Positions 1 through 33,832 of a stretch of 64,000 nucleotides of DNA are shown here, one piece after another. How positions within the stretch are numbered: position 1 is the stretch's first letter; each line of letters starts with the position of its first letter. The stretch is taken from the NCBI RefSeq assembly GCF_040958095.1, contig NC_091156.1, positions 18,935,202-18,999,201 on the forward strand. Direction: 5' to 3'. The position numbers were made by a program, and so were the translations under genes. The DNA is from Procambarus clarkii (lineage: Eukaryota; Arthropoda; Malacostraca; Decapoda; Cambaridae). The notes under the pieces were generated by a model. The model did no database searches, was not told the DNA's origin, and saw only the letters and a list, made by a program, of their open reading frames with translations.

Positions 1-40
1 CCCCGAGTCTGACAGGAAGGGAGGCCTGTTTCCACTGTGA

Positions 41-46
41 TATATA

Positions 47-114
<68 letters not shown>

Positions 115-157
115 AATATATGTATGTATGTATGTAATGTGTGTATGTGTGTGTGTA
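41..157. repeat. (TA)n then (GTAT)n microsatellite
   Basis: Simple sequence; TA to about 111 and TATG/GT to 157. Confidence 0.95.
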
Positions 158-1924
158 AATCACGAAAATTCACACGTTATGAAAAATGTGACAGTGTCAG
201 ACCACGGAGGAAGAATTGAAACAGGAATTTCCTTAAGTACTTTTGAATCTTAATACATCTTCAGAAGGAATGAAGATGTATAAGTGAGGCGGGCACTCCT
301 CACCAGGTGTTGGGAACCTGTCCATAACTGGTCTCCGAAAGTGACAGGAGACAGGGAATTAACAGTCAGAAGCTGGTGAACACAACCCAAGAGATAAATT
401 ACTGAGAGCCACACATAAGGCTTGGTTAAGTAAACAAACAATGCCGGACCTGCCCTGGAACAGGATGTAAGGTTCTTGTTTTCTCTCGTGTTGAAGGACT
501 CGTCTGAGAGCAAACATTGCTGTGGGGGCGTCAACCCCATGGTGGGATGGGCGCTCAGGTGTGAAGGGCCCTGGCCAGCTTGATCCTCTCTTGTCTCTCC
601 CATGGCTCTCCCTCCCACACCAGCCCTCTCCCATGGCTCTCCCATCCACACCAAGCAAGTCCTCTTCGCGCCTCCCTGGCTCAAGTCCTCCTCATCATCC
701 TGTCTCAAGTCCTCCTCACTGTACCCAATATAAAGATTACGTCCCCCAACTCACAGTGATAGAAAGCCTTGGAGACAGTAGAGAAGAGAAGACTTGCATA
801 CACTGGAGAAACAGGCAGGAATGGCAGGGGAAGGTGCTGCAGTGGATGAAGGAGCACCTCGGTGACAGGAGACAGTCACAGTGCGCACAGAGACACCAGA
901 GTGGCGTGCCAACCCCCATACACTGCGACAATCAGTAAGCTTACCTTCACTAAGGCACTAAGCAAGCCACAACACACACACCCAGCCTCACATAGTCCTC
1001 GGTGCCTCTAAAACTCCAAACATACTGACTGCTCTAACTGGCCTCATTCTCATATATGGATCACTGTTGTCTCCCTGTCCCCGCTACGTAGTCCACCGTC
1101 ACTCTCTCCTCGTTAGCGTGTACCCTCTGCTCTCCAGACTTCAAGCCTCCAGGCACGAGGCACCGAACCAGCTGAGCAAGCCGTGTTAATAGACGCAAAC
1201 TCGTATACTGTACTAATAAGAAGCTCCTTGAACTCCCCTAGGAACACGGACCCTGATGTAACAGTATTCACATGACTGTCGTTTCTGATGTGATAACACC
1301 AGTCTAGCAGTCCTGCGGAATTAGACTCACTTGGCCAAAATGTCGTTGGAGATTGATATAGATGAATGTGACTCAAGTAGCGCTAGCGCATATTGCTTTT
1401 TGTTATTGTATCATTGAAGGTTTGAGAAATAATAGCAACAGGTAGATAGCCAAGTTGAAAGTCTCCTTGAAACGTGAGAAGGCAACAATTCATTGTGAAA
1501 CATGAGTTGAAATTAATAACAACATTCATGTTGTTATCCATGTTTACAATCGATCTGTTGACGGATAATCTTCTGGACGTGCTGGTAGTGTTTCACTCTT
1601 CAAGATTAGTAAATACAAGAAATTTGTTTTAGTACATTAAAATGTTGAAGTGTTGATATTTTGGGGAGTTTTAAGTATTTTAAATTAAAGCTTTTGTAAT
1701 CAGCGCTCAAAAAATTGCCGTGTTTATGTACATTAATAGAATATTTTATGTATGTATGTTTGTATGTAACCTCAACTATGTAAGCTCACACAAACGGGCT
1801 ATGATTGAATATAACAGATTTATTATGAGAATAATTATCGATGTTTTCTTTTTCTGAATTTCGTCTTGTTTGGGAATTTTGTTTGTGGGAGATTTACCTT
1901 GTCTGGATTATAAGACAAACCCGG
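158..1924. other. Gene A intron 2 (part): no supported feature
   Basis: Short frames at 250-938 have no recognisable domain and no paralogue match. I looked for the clip and CUB exons of gene A on the minus strand and did not find them. Low-complexity Pro/Ser frames arise from CTCCC-rich sequence at 580-720. Confidence 0.6.
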
Positions 1925-2732
1925 AAGCGACGGACCTCACGCCACACAGCCTGGGCGACGGACCTCACACACACAGCCTGGGCGACGGACCTCACGCCAC
2001 ACAGCCTGGACGACGGACCTCACGCCACACAGCCTGGGCGACGGACCTCACGCCACACAGCCTGGGCGACGGACCTCACGCCACACAGCCTGGGCGACGG
2101 ACCTCACGCCACACAGCCTGGGCGACGGACCTCACGCCACACAGCCTGGGCGACGGACCTCACGCCACACAGCCTGGGCGACGGACCTCACGCCACACAG
2201 CCTGGGCGACGGACCTCACGCCACACAGCCTGGGGCGACGGACCTCACGCCACACAGCCTGGGCGACGGACCTCACGCCACACAGCCTGGGCGACGGACC
2301 TCACGCGACACAGCCTGGGCGACGGACCTCACGCGACACAGCCTGGGCGACGGACCTCACGCCACACAGCCTGGGGCGACGGACCTCACGCCACACAGCC
2401 TGGGCGACGGACCTCACGCCACACAGCCTGGGCGACGGACCTCACGCGACACAGCCTGGGCGACGGACCTCACGCCACACAGCCTGGGGCGACGGACCTC
2501 ACGCCACACAGCCTGGGCGACGGACCTCACGCCACACAGCCTGGGGCGACGGACCTCACCCCACACAGCCTGGGCGACGGACCTCACGCCACACAGCCTG
2601 GGCGACGGACCTCACGCCACACAACCTGGGGCGACGGACCTCACGCCACACAGCCTGGACGACGGACCTCACGCCACACAGCCTGGACGACGGACCTCAC
2701 GCCACACAGCCTGGACGACGGACCTCACGCCT
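1925..2732. repeat. 28 bp minisatellite in gene A intron 2
   Basis: About 29 units of GCGACGGACCTCACGCCACA plus CAGCCTGG, some 29 bp. Lies 95 bp downstream of the exon 2 donor. Minus strand has GGCGTGAGG per unit. Confidence 0.95.
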
Positions 2733-2825
2733 TAGGACATCGCTTCGTCTCTCCTCATCACGGCTGTGTCCTCACGAGTGCCGTCTATCACCTCGCATCT
2801 AAATCAACTTAATCCTTTTACTTAC

Positions 2826-2988
2826 GCTTCCCGTCTCTCTCTTCTTGGGTGTCTGATTCTTGGCCTCCTGATCTTAGGGTTCCGTTGTTAATGTGTTGTT
2901 GTTCCTTCAACACGGAGGTTAGTGCGCCGCCCGCCACGGTCGCCAGCACCACCATCATCACTACTGCTTCCCTGCTCCTCTTCATCAC
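2826..2988 (-). CDS. Gene A exon 2: signal peptide and short linker
   Basis: Acceptor CCTTTGCAG|GTGATGAAG, phase 0 in, donor GGAAGC|GTAAGT phase 1 out, 54 codons. Signal core AVVMMVVLATVAGGA, then a linker ending SDTQEERDGK. An internal ATG (MKRSR) gives the same signal peptide, so the exon 1 start is not strictly required. Confidence 0.75.
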
Positions 2989-3050
2989 CTGCAAAGGGAT
3001 AAATGGCGAAAATATAATTAATTTTGACATTTGAAGCACGCGCGCACACA

Positions 3051-3130
<80 letters not shown>

Positions 3131-3859
3131 AGTGTGTATACAGAATAGGAGATGAAGTACTCAATGAAACGAACAGAGAGAAAGATCTAGGAGTTGATAT
3201 CACACCAAACCTGTCTCATGAAGCCCACATAAAGAGAATAACGTCTGCGGCATATGCGAGGCTGGCTAACATCAGAACAGCGTTCAGGAACCTGTGTAAG
3301 GAATCATTCAGAATCTCGTACACCACATATGTAAGACCAATCCTGGAGTATGCGGCCCCAGCATGGAGCCCGCACCTTGTCAAGCACAAAACGAAGCTGG
3401 AAAAAGTCCAAAGGTATGCCACTAGACTAGTCCCAGAACTAAGAGGCATGAGTTACGAGGAAAGGCTGCGGGAAATGCACCTTACGACACTGGAAGACAG
3501 AAGAGTAAGGGGAGACATGATCACAACCTACAAAATCCTCAGAGGAATCGACCGGGTAAACAAGGATAAACTATTCAACACTGGTGGGACGCGAACAAGG
3601 GGACACAGGTGGAAACTGAGTACCCACATGAGCCACAGAGACGTTAGAAGGAACTTTTTCAGTGTCAGAGTAGTTAACGGATGGAATGCATTAGGCAGTG
3701 ATGTGGTGGAGGCTGACTCCATACACAGTTTTAAATGTAGATATGATAGAGCCCAGTAGGCTCAGGAATCTGTACACCAGTTGATTGACAGTTGAGAGGC
3801 GGGACCAAAGAGCCAAAGCTCAACCCCCGCAAGCACAAATAGGTGAGTACAAATAGGTG

Positions 3860-3948
<89 letters not shown>

Positions 3949-6184
3949 AGTCGAGAGTTGCCATGGGTGACGTTCTAAAAAATGGCACTTTTTCTGCCCG
4001 CCAGGCGAAGAAAGGACACTTTTCTCTCATGCTTGGTGAGGGAAAGACACGCTACTCTCACCCTAGGTCTGTGGCACTCCTCCGTCACCCTAGGTCTGTG
4101 GCACTCCTCCGTCACGCTAGGTCTGTGGCACTCCTCCGTCACGCTAGGTCTGTGACACTCCTCCGTCACGCTAGGTCTGTGGCACTCCTCCGTCACCCTA
4201 GGTCTGTGGCACTCCTCCGTCACGCTAGGTCTGTGGCACTCCTCCGTCACGCTAGGTCTGTGGCACTCCTCTGTCACGCTAGGTCTGTGGCACTCCTCCG
4301 TCACGCTAGGTCTGTGACACTCCTCCGTCACGCTAGGTCTGTGGCACTCCTCCGTCACCCTAGGTCTGTGGCACTCCTCCGTCACGCTAGGTCTGTGGCA
4401 CTCCTCCGTCACGCTAGGTCTGTGGCACTCCTCCGTCACGCTAGGTCTGTGGCACTCCTCCGTCACGCTAGGTCTGTGGCACTCCTACGTCACGCTAGGT
4501 CTGTGGCCCTCCTCCGTCACGCTAGGTCTGTGGCACTCCTCCGTCACGCTAGGTCTGTGACACTCCTCCGTCACGCTAGGTCTGTGGCACTCCTCCGTCA
4601 CGCTAGGTCTGTGGCACTCCTCCGTCATGCTAGGTCTGTGGCCCTCCTCCGTCACGCTAGGTCTGTGGCACTCCTCCGTCATGCTAGGTCTGTGACACTC
4701 CTCCGTCACGCTAGGTCTGTGGCACTCCGTCACGCTAGGTCTGTGGCACTCCTCCGTCATGCTAGGTCTGTGGCCCTCCTCCGTCACGCTAGGTCTGTGG
4801 CACTCCTCCGTCATGCTAGGTCTGTGACACTCCTCCGTCACGCTAGGTCTGTGGCACTCCTCCGTCACGCTAGGTCTGTGACACTCCCCCATCATGCTAG
4901 GTCTGTGACACTCCTCCGTCACGCTAGGTCTGCGGCACTCCCCCATCATGCTAGGTCTGTGACACTCCTCCGTCACGCTAGGTCTGTGGCACTCCTCCGT
5001 CACGCTAGGTCTGTGACACTCCCCCATCATGCTAGGTCTGTGACACTCCTCCGTCACGCTAGGTCTGTGGCACTCCTCCGTCACGCTAGGTCTGTGGCAC
5101 TCCCCCATCACGCTAGGTCTGTGGCACTCCTCCGTCACGCTAGGTCTGTGGCACTCCTCCGTCACGCTAGGTCTGTGGCACTCCTCCGTCACGCTAGGTC
5201 TGTGACACTCCTCCGTCACGCTAGGTCTGTGGCACTCCCCCATCATGCTAGGTCTGTGACACTCCTCCGTCACGCTAGGTCTGTGGCACTCCTTCGTCAC
5301 GCTAGGTCTGTGACACTCCCCCATCATGCTAGGTCTGTGACACTCCTCCGTCACGCTAGGTCTGTGACACTCCTCCGTCACGCTAGGTCTGTGGCACTCC
5401 TCCGTCACGCTAGGTCTGTGGCACTCCTCCGTCACGCTAGGTCTGTGGCACTCCTCCGTCACGCTAGGTCTGTGGCACTCCTCCGTCACGCTAGGTCTGT
5501 GACACTCCTCCGTCACGCTAGGTCTGTGGCACTCCCCCATCATGCTAGGTCTGTGACACTCCTCCGTCACGCTAGGTCTGTGACACTCCTCCGTCACGCT
5601 AGGTCTGTGACACTCCCCCATCATGCTAGGTCTGTGGCACTCCTCCGTCACGCTAGGTCTGTGACACTCCTCCGTCACGCTAGGTCTGTGGCACTCCCCC
5701 ATCATGCTAGGTCTGTGACACTCCTCCGTCACGCTAGGTCTGTGGCACTCCCCCATCATGCTAGGTCTGTGGCACTCCTCCGTCACGCTAGGTCTGTGGC
5801 ACACTTACCTTCATGGGGAGAGTCCTGGGGGAGGTGTACACTTCACTAAGGCAGGTCTTACGTTCATGGGGAGAGTCCTGGGGGAGGTGTACACTTCACT
5901 AAGGCAGGTCTTACCTTCATGGGGGAGAGTCCTGGGGGAGGTGTACACTTCACTAAGGCAGGTCTTACCTTCATGGGGAGAGTCCTGGGGGAGGTGTACA
6001 CTTCACTAAGGCAGGTCTTACCTTCATGGGGGAGAGTCCTGGGGGAGGTGTACACTTCACTAAGGCAGGTCTTACCTTCATGGGGAGAGTCCTGGGGGAA
6101 GTGTACACTTCACTAAGGCAGGTCTTACCTTCATGGGGAGAGTCCTGGGGGAGGTGTACACTTCACTAAGGCAGGAGTTGGTCT
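2826..6184 (-). CDS. Gene A: third paralogue, first two exons only (rest beyond left edge)
   Basis: Exon 1 (cap-proximal form 6129-6184) ends in ATGAAG followed by a GTAAGA donor. Exon 2 (2826-2988) follows a TTTGCAG acceptor and stays in frame: MK then VMKRSREAVVMMVVLATVAGG, a convincing signal peptide, then a short hydrophilic linker ending ERDGK. The exon 2 donor (GGGAAGC|GTAAGT, phase 1) is nearly identical to that of gene B (GGAAAGC|GTAAGT). No clip, CUB or second-domain exon is visible between 1 and 2825, so exons 3-9 should lie to the left. Unlike B and C, exon 2 has no coding tandem repeat. The promoter and exon 1 are almost identical to gene B, which suggests A and B are the younger duplicate pair. 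Confidence 0.75.
3041..3128. repeat. (AC)n microsatellite
   Basis: About 44 AC units upstream of gene A exon 2, next to a LINE fragment. Confidence 0.97.
3129..3866 (+). mobile_element. CR1-like LINE (family 1), 3' fragment
   Basis: Encodes YRIGDEVLNETNREKDLGVD, VRPILEYAAPAWSPH, ERLREMHLTTLEDRRVRGDM and FFSVRVVNGWNALGSDVVEA, then the 3'UTR (GAGAGGCGGGACCAAAGAGC...) and GTGAGTAC tail. Flanked by (AC)n on both sides. Lies in gene A intron 1. Confidence 0.8.
3863..3945. repeat. (AC)n microsatellite at a LINE 3' tail
   Basis: Grows directly from the GTGAGTAC tail of the family 1 fragment. Confidence 0.97.
4056..5803. repeat. 27 bp minisatellite abutting gene A exon 1
   Basis: About 64 units of GGTCTGTGGCACTCCTCCGT plus CACGCTA, with a CCCCATCATG variant in the right half. 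Its right end runs to within 6 bp of the last exon 1 donor. Long frames through it are repeat artefacts. Confidence 0.95.
5804..6170. repeat. 53-54 bp array of gene A exon 1 (start codon plus donor), 7 units
   Basis: Units end at ATGAAG|GTAAG sites on the minus strand, donors at 5808, 5861 (AAC variant), 5914, 5968, 6021, 6075 and 6128. Unit length alternates 53/54 by one G. Confidence 0.95.
6129..6184 (-). CDS. Gene A exon 1 (50-nt 5'UTR plus ATG AAG)
   Basis: Cap-proximal version of exon 1, identical in design to gene B. Donor ATGAAG|GTAAGA. Six further copies of start codon plus donor follow; the last (donor at 5808, GTAAGTGTG) differs in its flank and may be the ancestral junction. Confidence 0.65.
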
Positions 6185-6216
6185 GACGGAGGCGCTACTC
6201 AGGTCGGCCTTATATG
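6184..6216 (-). promoter_or_regulatory. Gene A core promoter: TATA box and initiator
   Basis: CATATAAGG with the TATA T at 6214 and an arthropod-like initiator CGTCAGAC with A at 6184, 30 bp apart. The block 6171-6219 is virtually identical to gene B. A CAGCTG E-box lies about 40 bp further upstream (about 6252-6257). Confidence 0.65.
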
Positions 6217-6492
6217 CTCCAGGTTACACACTGCTCTTCTTAGCTCCCGCCTCCAGCTGTGTATAGAAACCTGCGTGTGTGCGTGTGCGTGTGTGCGTGT
6301 GCGTGTGTGCGTGTGCGTGTGTGCGTGTGCCTGTCTGTGTTTTAGTGTAAGCGTCGCGTGGGCTCGTGTGCGCGCCTGGGGGCACTGGTAAACAAGAATG
6401 ATTTCAGTTTTCCTCAAGCTGGAAGACCTCGGGCACTGGAGGCTGCCTAAACAAAGACCTTGCACTCTGTGCCCATTAACGCTGTTCCATGT

Positions 6493-6560
6493 AGTGCTCC
6501 TGAGTGCTCCTGGGTGCTCCTGGGTGCTCCTGGGTGCTCCTGAGTGCTCCTGAGTGCTGT
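6493..6560. repeat. 11 bp array upstream of gene A
   Basis: Six units GTGCTCCTG(A/G)G, about 280 bp upstream of the TATA box; preceded at 6272-6335 by a GTGTGCGTGTGC tract. Confidence 0.85.
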
Positions 6561-6747
6561 GGTGGTGGGCTGGTCGGGTCATTTGGTTGTTTGGTTGCTA
6601 AAGGAACTGCCCAGCTGATTGGGGTTTTCCCGGTTGCTTTGGAGGACGGGCCTCAATATTAATGGCATGTATTCTCTAGTATTATTATTTCGTGATCAAA
6701 GATGTGCTCGGGTTGGCTGAAATATTACTGTGGTAGTGTGTGGTGCT

Positions 6748-8480
6748 GTGTACTCACGCAGCTGTGCTTGCGGGGGTTGAGCTCTGGCTCCTTGGTCCCG
6801 CCTCTCAACTGTTAATCAACTGATGTACAGATTCCAGAGCCTACTGGGCTTTATCATACCTACACTTGAAGCTGTGTATGGAGTCATTCTCCACCACATC
6901 ACTGCCTAATGCATTCCACCTGTTAACTACTCTGACACTGAAAAAGTTCTTTCTAACGTCCCTCTGCCTGATTTGGGTACTCAGTCTCCACCTGTGTCCA
7001 CTTGTGCGTGTACCACCCGTGTTAAATAATCCATCTGTGTCTACCCAGTCAATTCCTCTGAGAATTTTGTATGTGGTGATCATGTCTCCCAGAGCTCTTC
7101 TATCTTCCAGCGACGTGAGGTGCGGTTCATGCAGCCTTTCCTCATAACTCATGCCTTTTAGTTATGGGACTCGCCTAGTGGCATACCTCTGAACTTTTTC
7201 CAGCTTCGTCTTGTGCTTGACAAGGTACGGGCTCCATGCTGGGGCCGCATACTTCAGGATTGGTCTTACATATGTGGTATACAAGGTTCTGAATGATTCC
7301 TTACACAGATTTCTGAAGGCAGTTCTGATGTTAGCCAGCCTCGCATACGCCGCCGATGTTATTCTTTTGATGAGGGCTTCAGGAGACAGGTTTGACGTGA
7401 TATCAACTCCTAGATCTTTCTCTTTGTTCGTTTCGTGAAGGACTTCATCTCCCATTCGGTATCCAGTGTCTGGCCTCCTGTTTCCTCCGCCTAGTTTCAT
7501 TACCTTACTCTGGTTAGACTTTAGTAGCCATTTGTTGGACCTTTCCTTCAGTTCGTCTAGGATATCTTGTAGCCTCATACTGTCTTGATCCTCCTCATAA
7601 TTTTTGCATCATCAGCAAACATTGAGAGGAACCAGTCTATGCCCTCTGGGAGATTATTTACATATAATATTTATACATATTTAACAGAGTAGGTTCAGTG
7701 ACTGAACCCTGAGGGACTCCACTGGTGACGCCTCGCCACTCGGAGACCTCACCCCTCACAGTTACTCGCTGTCTTCTGTTGCTTAGGTACTCCCTTATCA
7801 AGTCGAGTACCTTTGCTTTCACTCCTGCCTGCATCTCCAGCTTGTGCACTAGACTTTTATGGGGTACTGTGTCAAGGGCTTTCTGGCAGTCTAGAAATAT
7901 ACAGTCTGCCCAGCCCTCTCTATCTTGCCTGATTTTTGTTGCCTGGTCATTGAACTCAATTAATCCTGTGAAGTATGATTTGCCATCCATGAACCCATAC
8001 TGATGTTGAGTTACAAAGTTGTTTTGCTCCAGATGTTCCACTAGTTTTTTTCGCACAATCTTCTCCATCGTCTTGCATGGTATGCAAGTTAGGGACACTG
8101 GCCTGGAGTTTAGTGTTTCCTGTCCATCATCCTTCTTGAATATCGGAACTACATTAGCCGTCTTCCAAATTTTTGCCAATTCACTTGTTACCAATGATTT
8201 TTGAACACCCTGGAGAGTGGCAGGCACAGAGCTTCTGCTCCTTCCTTTAGTGTCCATGGTGAGATCCGATACCTCACCAGATTTAGTATCCGGGCCTATA
8301 GCCTTTGTCACATCCAACTCTAGCAGATGCTTCCCCACCTCCTCCCTGGTAATCACAAACTCTTCTAGTGGTGTCTGGTTAGATATTCCCTCTCTTATCT
8401 CTGAGACTTCTCCCTGCTTTGATGTGAAGACATCCTGGAATTTCTTATTGAGTTCCTCGCACACTTCCTTGTCGTTTGTA
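6748..8480 (-). mobile_element. CR1-like LINE (family 1), decayed RT region and 3' end
   Basis: Minus strand carries RT blocks (KTANVVPIFKKDDGQETLNS, QHQYGFMDGKSYFTGLIEFN, CIFLDCQKALDTVPHKSL, SGVPQGSV) and the C-terminal VRPILKYAAPAWSPYL, YEERLHEPHLTSLEDRRALG. The frame is broken between the RT core and the C-terminal part. The 3'UTR ends near 6750 in the tail GTGAGTAC seen in other family 1 copies. No RNase H was seen. Confidence 0.8.
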
Positions 8481-8918
8481 GTGAATCAGCGCATAGTAGT
8501 GTATGGTGGTGTGTGGTAGTGAATGGTTGTATGTGGTGGTGATAGTTTATAGTTGTCACTTTGTGTGATAGTGTATTTAGGTGTAGTGATAAAGAACAAA
8601 TGAAAACAGCATCATTTACTACCACAACAACCACCACAACTACTATTACTCCATCTTCTACTACTCTACTGCCACCACCCTTACTACCACTACAATCTGA
8701 GGCCGCTAACTTTACCTTTCATCCCATCCACATGTCAAAGGACGCATCACAAAACGACCAATTTGGAAAGATAATCTTGGATAAACGGATACTCTCAGCC
8801 TCAGCCCATCACGTCTGATACTGATAGAAACTGTCACGGGAACACATCAATAAAAGGTCATGTCTGTGGGATGTTTTATTGGTGTATAGCTTTACGCTTT
8901 TACGCTTAACTTAGGTGT

Positions 8919-9345
8919 GTCAGTAAAGACCTTGACGGTCTGGGTACATATAAATATGGGGGGATTACATATGCTCTTATCATGGCGTCAGTAAAGACCT
9001 TGATGGTCTGGGTACATATAAATATGGGGGGATTACATGTGCTTTTACCATGACGTCAGTAAAGACCTTGATGGTCTGGGTACATATAAATATGGGGGGA
9101 TTACATGTGCTTTTACCATGACGTCAGTAAAGACCTTGATGGTCTGGGTACATATAAATATGGGGGGATTACATATGCTCTTACCATGACGTCAGTAAAG
9201 ACCTTGATGGTCTGGGTACATATAAATATGGGGGGATTACATGTGCTCTTACCATGGCGTCAGTAAAGACCTTGATGGTCTGGGTACATATAAATATGGG
9301 GGGATTACATATGCTCTTATCATGGCGTCAGTAAAGACGTGCTGT
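8919..9345. repeat. 68 bp tandem repeat downstream of gene B
   Basis: About 6 units GTCAGTAAAGACCTTGATGG ... with ACATATAAATATGGGGGG in each. Confidence 0.95.
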
Positions 9346-9580
9346 CTTGCCACATCAACGTGCGGGTTTATTTAATATTTACACAATAGGGGAGATAAAA
9401 CCCCCTATTTAATTCTCAATGTATTAATGCCTTATGAATAAAATTACCGATGAATCCATTGGGTCAAGTTCATATATCGGAACTTTGTTGTTCCGATCAT
9501 TTATATTTGTAATTTATGATAACTGAGGAAAAGTAATTGACTGATAACTGAGCTGATAACACGTGGCTGATATATTGATA

Positions 9581-9586
9581 TTTATT
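9581..9586 (-). promoter_or_regulatory. Possible poly(A) signal of gene B
   Basis: AATAAA on the minus strand about 475 nt after the gene B stop, the first one after the 3'UTR minisatellite. Position alone supports it. Confidence 0.3.
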
Positions 9587-9715
9587 GATATATAGCAACA
9601 AATATTGATATTTGTTGCTAGTAGAGTTGCACTTTAAAGTATGGAGTTGCAACAAGCGGTATTGTTGACCCTCATCAATACTGCTTCAGCGTTAGTACAT
9701 GCTAACCACGCATTC

Positions 9716-10046
9716 AGAGTTGGATGAGGTGCAGCAGGTGGTGGCTGGATGATGTGGAGCAGGTGGTGGCTGGATGAGGTGGAGCAGGTGGTGGCTGGAT
9801 GAGGTGGAGCAGGTGGTGACTAGATGATGTGGAGCAGGTGGTGGCTGGATGAGGTGCAGCAGGTGGTGGCTGGATGATGTGCAGCAGGTGGTGACTGGAT
9901 GAGGTGGAGCAGGTGGTGGCTGGATGAGGTGGAGCAGGTGGTGGCTGGATGAGGTGGAGCAGATAGTAGCTGGATGAGGTGGAGCAGGTGGTGGCTGGAT
10001 GAGGTGGAGCAGATAGTAGCTGGATGAGGTGGAGCAGGCGGTGGCT
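9716..10046. repeat. 25 bp minisatellite in the gene B 3'UTR
   Basis: About 13 units of GCTGGATGAGGTGGAGCAGG plus TGGTG, starting 15 bp after the stop codon. Confidence 0.95.
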
Positions 10047-10061
10047 GGTAACGAGCGGACA

Positions 10062-32248
<22,187 letters not shown>

Positions 32249-32249
<1 letters not shown>

Positions 32250-32281
32250 GACGGAGGCGCTACTCAGGTCGGCCTTATATG
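32249..32281 (-). promoter_or_regulatory. Gene B core promoter: TATA box and initiator
   Basis: Same CATATAAGG and CGTCAGAC spacing (T at 32279, A at 32249; 30 bp). Similarity to gene A continues upstream only as short matches (GCCTCCA, CTGTGTA). Confidence 0.65.
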
Positions 32282-32369
32282 CTCTTAAGTCTGGCCTCCA
32301 TCTGTGTACAGACACCGTTGTGTGTACTCGCGGAGTTAGACTTGATGGGGATGAGTTTAGGGCCTGTGA

Positions 32370-32640
32370 TCGTGCCTCTCAATCGTCGATCGACTGGTGT
32401 TCAGGCCGCCAAATCTATTTGTCTTCGCTTTATAGCACATTCCATTTGTTCACTTCTCTAATACTGAAAATATATTGATAGTGTCTTTGTGGCTTATATT
32501 CGTGTTTTCCCCAGTGTTGCCTGGATGTAGCAGCATCCGTGATGCTTCATCTGTCCATTTCTCTGAGAATTTTGTATTTATTACGTCATCCCTGTCTCTT
32601 CTGTCTTCCGGTGAGGTCTGGTCGGATCCCAGGGCCGCGT
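32370..32640 (-). mobile_element. Strongly decayed family 1 LINE 3' region
   Basis: Scattered matches to the family 1 C-terminal region (CATTCCATTTGTTCACTTCT, GAGAATTTTGTATT, TCTTCTGTCTTCCGG) with many differences. Lies just upstream of the gene B promoter. Confidence 0.45.
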
Positions 32641-33054
32641 AGGAAGTGTTAAGGGAACCAGGACGGTCCGCCGGGCCCAGGGACATGTCTTGGTTGAAGA
32701 TTTGTTGGAGCCAAGGCTTGTGGTTGAGGTGTACAGGGGACGATGAGGGTTGGTCTTGGACCTGTGCCAGGCCGTTGGGTGTGTGATGGTAGCCAGTGTG
32801 GGCACGTTGGAGCCTGAAGACACGTCCCTGGCATAGATGGAAGTGGGCCACTTGTCTTTACCTGAGAGTCACTAACACTGGTGGTCTCGACGAGGACAGG
32901 AATCCGGGGACTTGTCGAAGCTCCCCCCAGCACCCATTTGAGGTTTATGATCCTTCCCAGTTTCATCTGGGTCTTGTAATATGTTCCGTGATGGTTTGAG
33001 AGGGACGATCACTATGTCTCCTTTGGGGATGTGGATGAGTCTGTGATTAGACAA
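32641..33054. other. Gene B upstream region: nothing recognised
   Basis: Overlapping short frames on the minus strand show no domain. May be part of a decayed LINE, since LINE relics flank it on both sides. Confidence 0.45.
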
Positions 33055-33300
33055 AAAGAAAAGGAGACTACAGAAGGTCTTTTGGACCATACGCCGCAAC
33101 TCCTAGTTATATAGACCTCAGACTCACTCAGAGGTATGTTCAACGTCCGCTTGGAACAATCCTTCAGTCGTACGTCTAATATTTGTACCGGTAATTTGTT
33201 TCGTAAATCAGTAACCCTGTTTCCATACAGGTACTTTCCTGGCTCTTTCCTGAAGCCACACTTCTCCTATTTATAGCCACTGTTTCGTGTATATAAACTA
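33055..33300 (-). mobile_element. Decayed family 2-like LINE 3' end
   Basis: Matches in order but with many differences: GACTACAGAAGGTCTTTTGG, TTCGTAAATCAGTAACCCTG, CACTGTTTCGTGT. Upstream spacer of gene B. Confidence 0.5.
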
Positions 33301-33317
33301 GACCAGTTTAGCTTGTG

Positions 33318-33832
33318 TGTTCGGAGAGCAGGTCCCTGTAGGAGACGTGGGTCCCTGACGGTCCCTCGAGGCCTTGGAGCAGGTCCCTGTAGGAGACGTG
33401 GGCCACTGACGGTCCCTCGAGGCCCTGGAGCAGGTCCATGTAGGAGACGTGGACCACTGACGGTCCCTTGAGGCCCTGGAGCAGGTCCCTGTAGGAGACG
33501 TGGGCCACTGACGGTCCCTCGAGGCCCTGGAGCAGGTCCATGTAGGAGACGTGGACCACTGACGGTCCCTCGAGGCCCTGGAGCAGGTCCCTGTAGGAGA
33601 CGTGGGCCACTGACGGTCCCTCGAGGCCCTGGAGCAGGTCCATGTAGGAGACGTGGACCACTGACGGTCCCTCGAGGCCCTGGAGCAGGTCCCTGTAGGA
33701 GACGTGGACCACTGACGGTCCCTCGAGGCCCTGGAGCAGGTTCATGTAGAAGACGTGGACCACTGACGGTCCCTCGAGGCCCGGGATTAGGTCTCTGTAC
33801 GAGACGTGGACCACTGACGGTCCCTCGAGGCC
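33318..33832. repeat. 51 bp tandem repeat upstream of gene B
   Basis: About 10 units containing GGAGACGTGG(A/G)CCACTGACGG and GTCCCTCGAGGCCCTGGAGC. Confidence 0.95.

Noticed and set aside
250-938. Possible exon of gene A on the minus strand
   Set aside because: No cysteine pattern or block matching exons 3-9 of genes B and C.
1841-2812. 323- and 310-residue plus-strand frames
   Set aside because: 28 bp minisatellite read in two frames.
4056-5803. CRISPR-like array
   Set aside because: Units are contiguous with no unique spacers, in a eukaryotic intron; same for all other arrays here.
3963-5849. 628-residue plus-strand frame and its minus-strand shadows
   Set aside because: It is a 27 bp array, a multiple of 3, so all frames can stay open; no domain, and it lies in gene A intron 1.
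9692-10061. Extension of gene B coding sequence into the 25 bp array
   Set aside because: Conserved C-terminal block ends in TAG at 10064-10062 at the same point as gene C.
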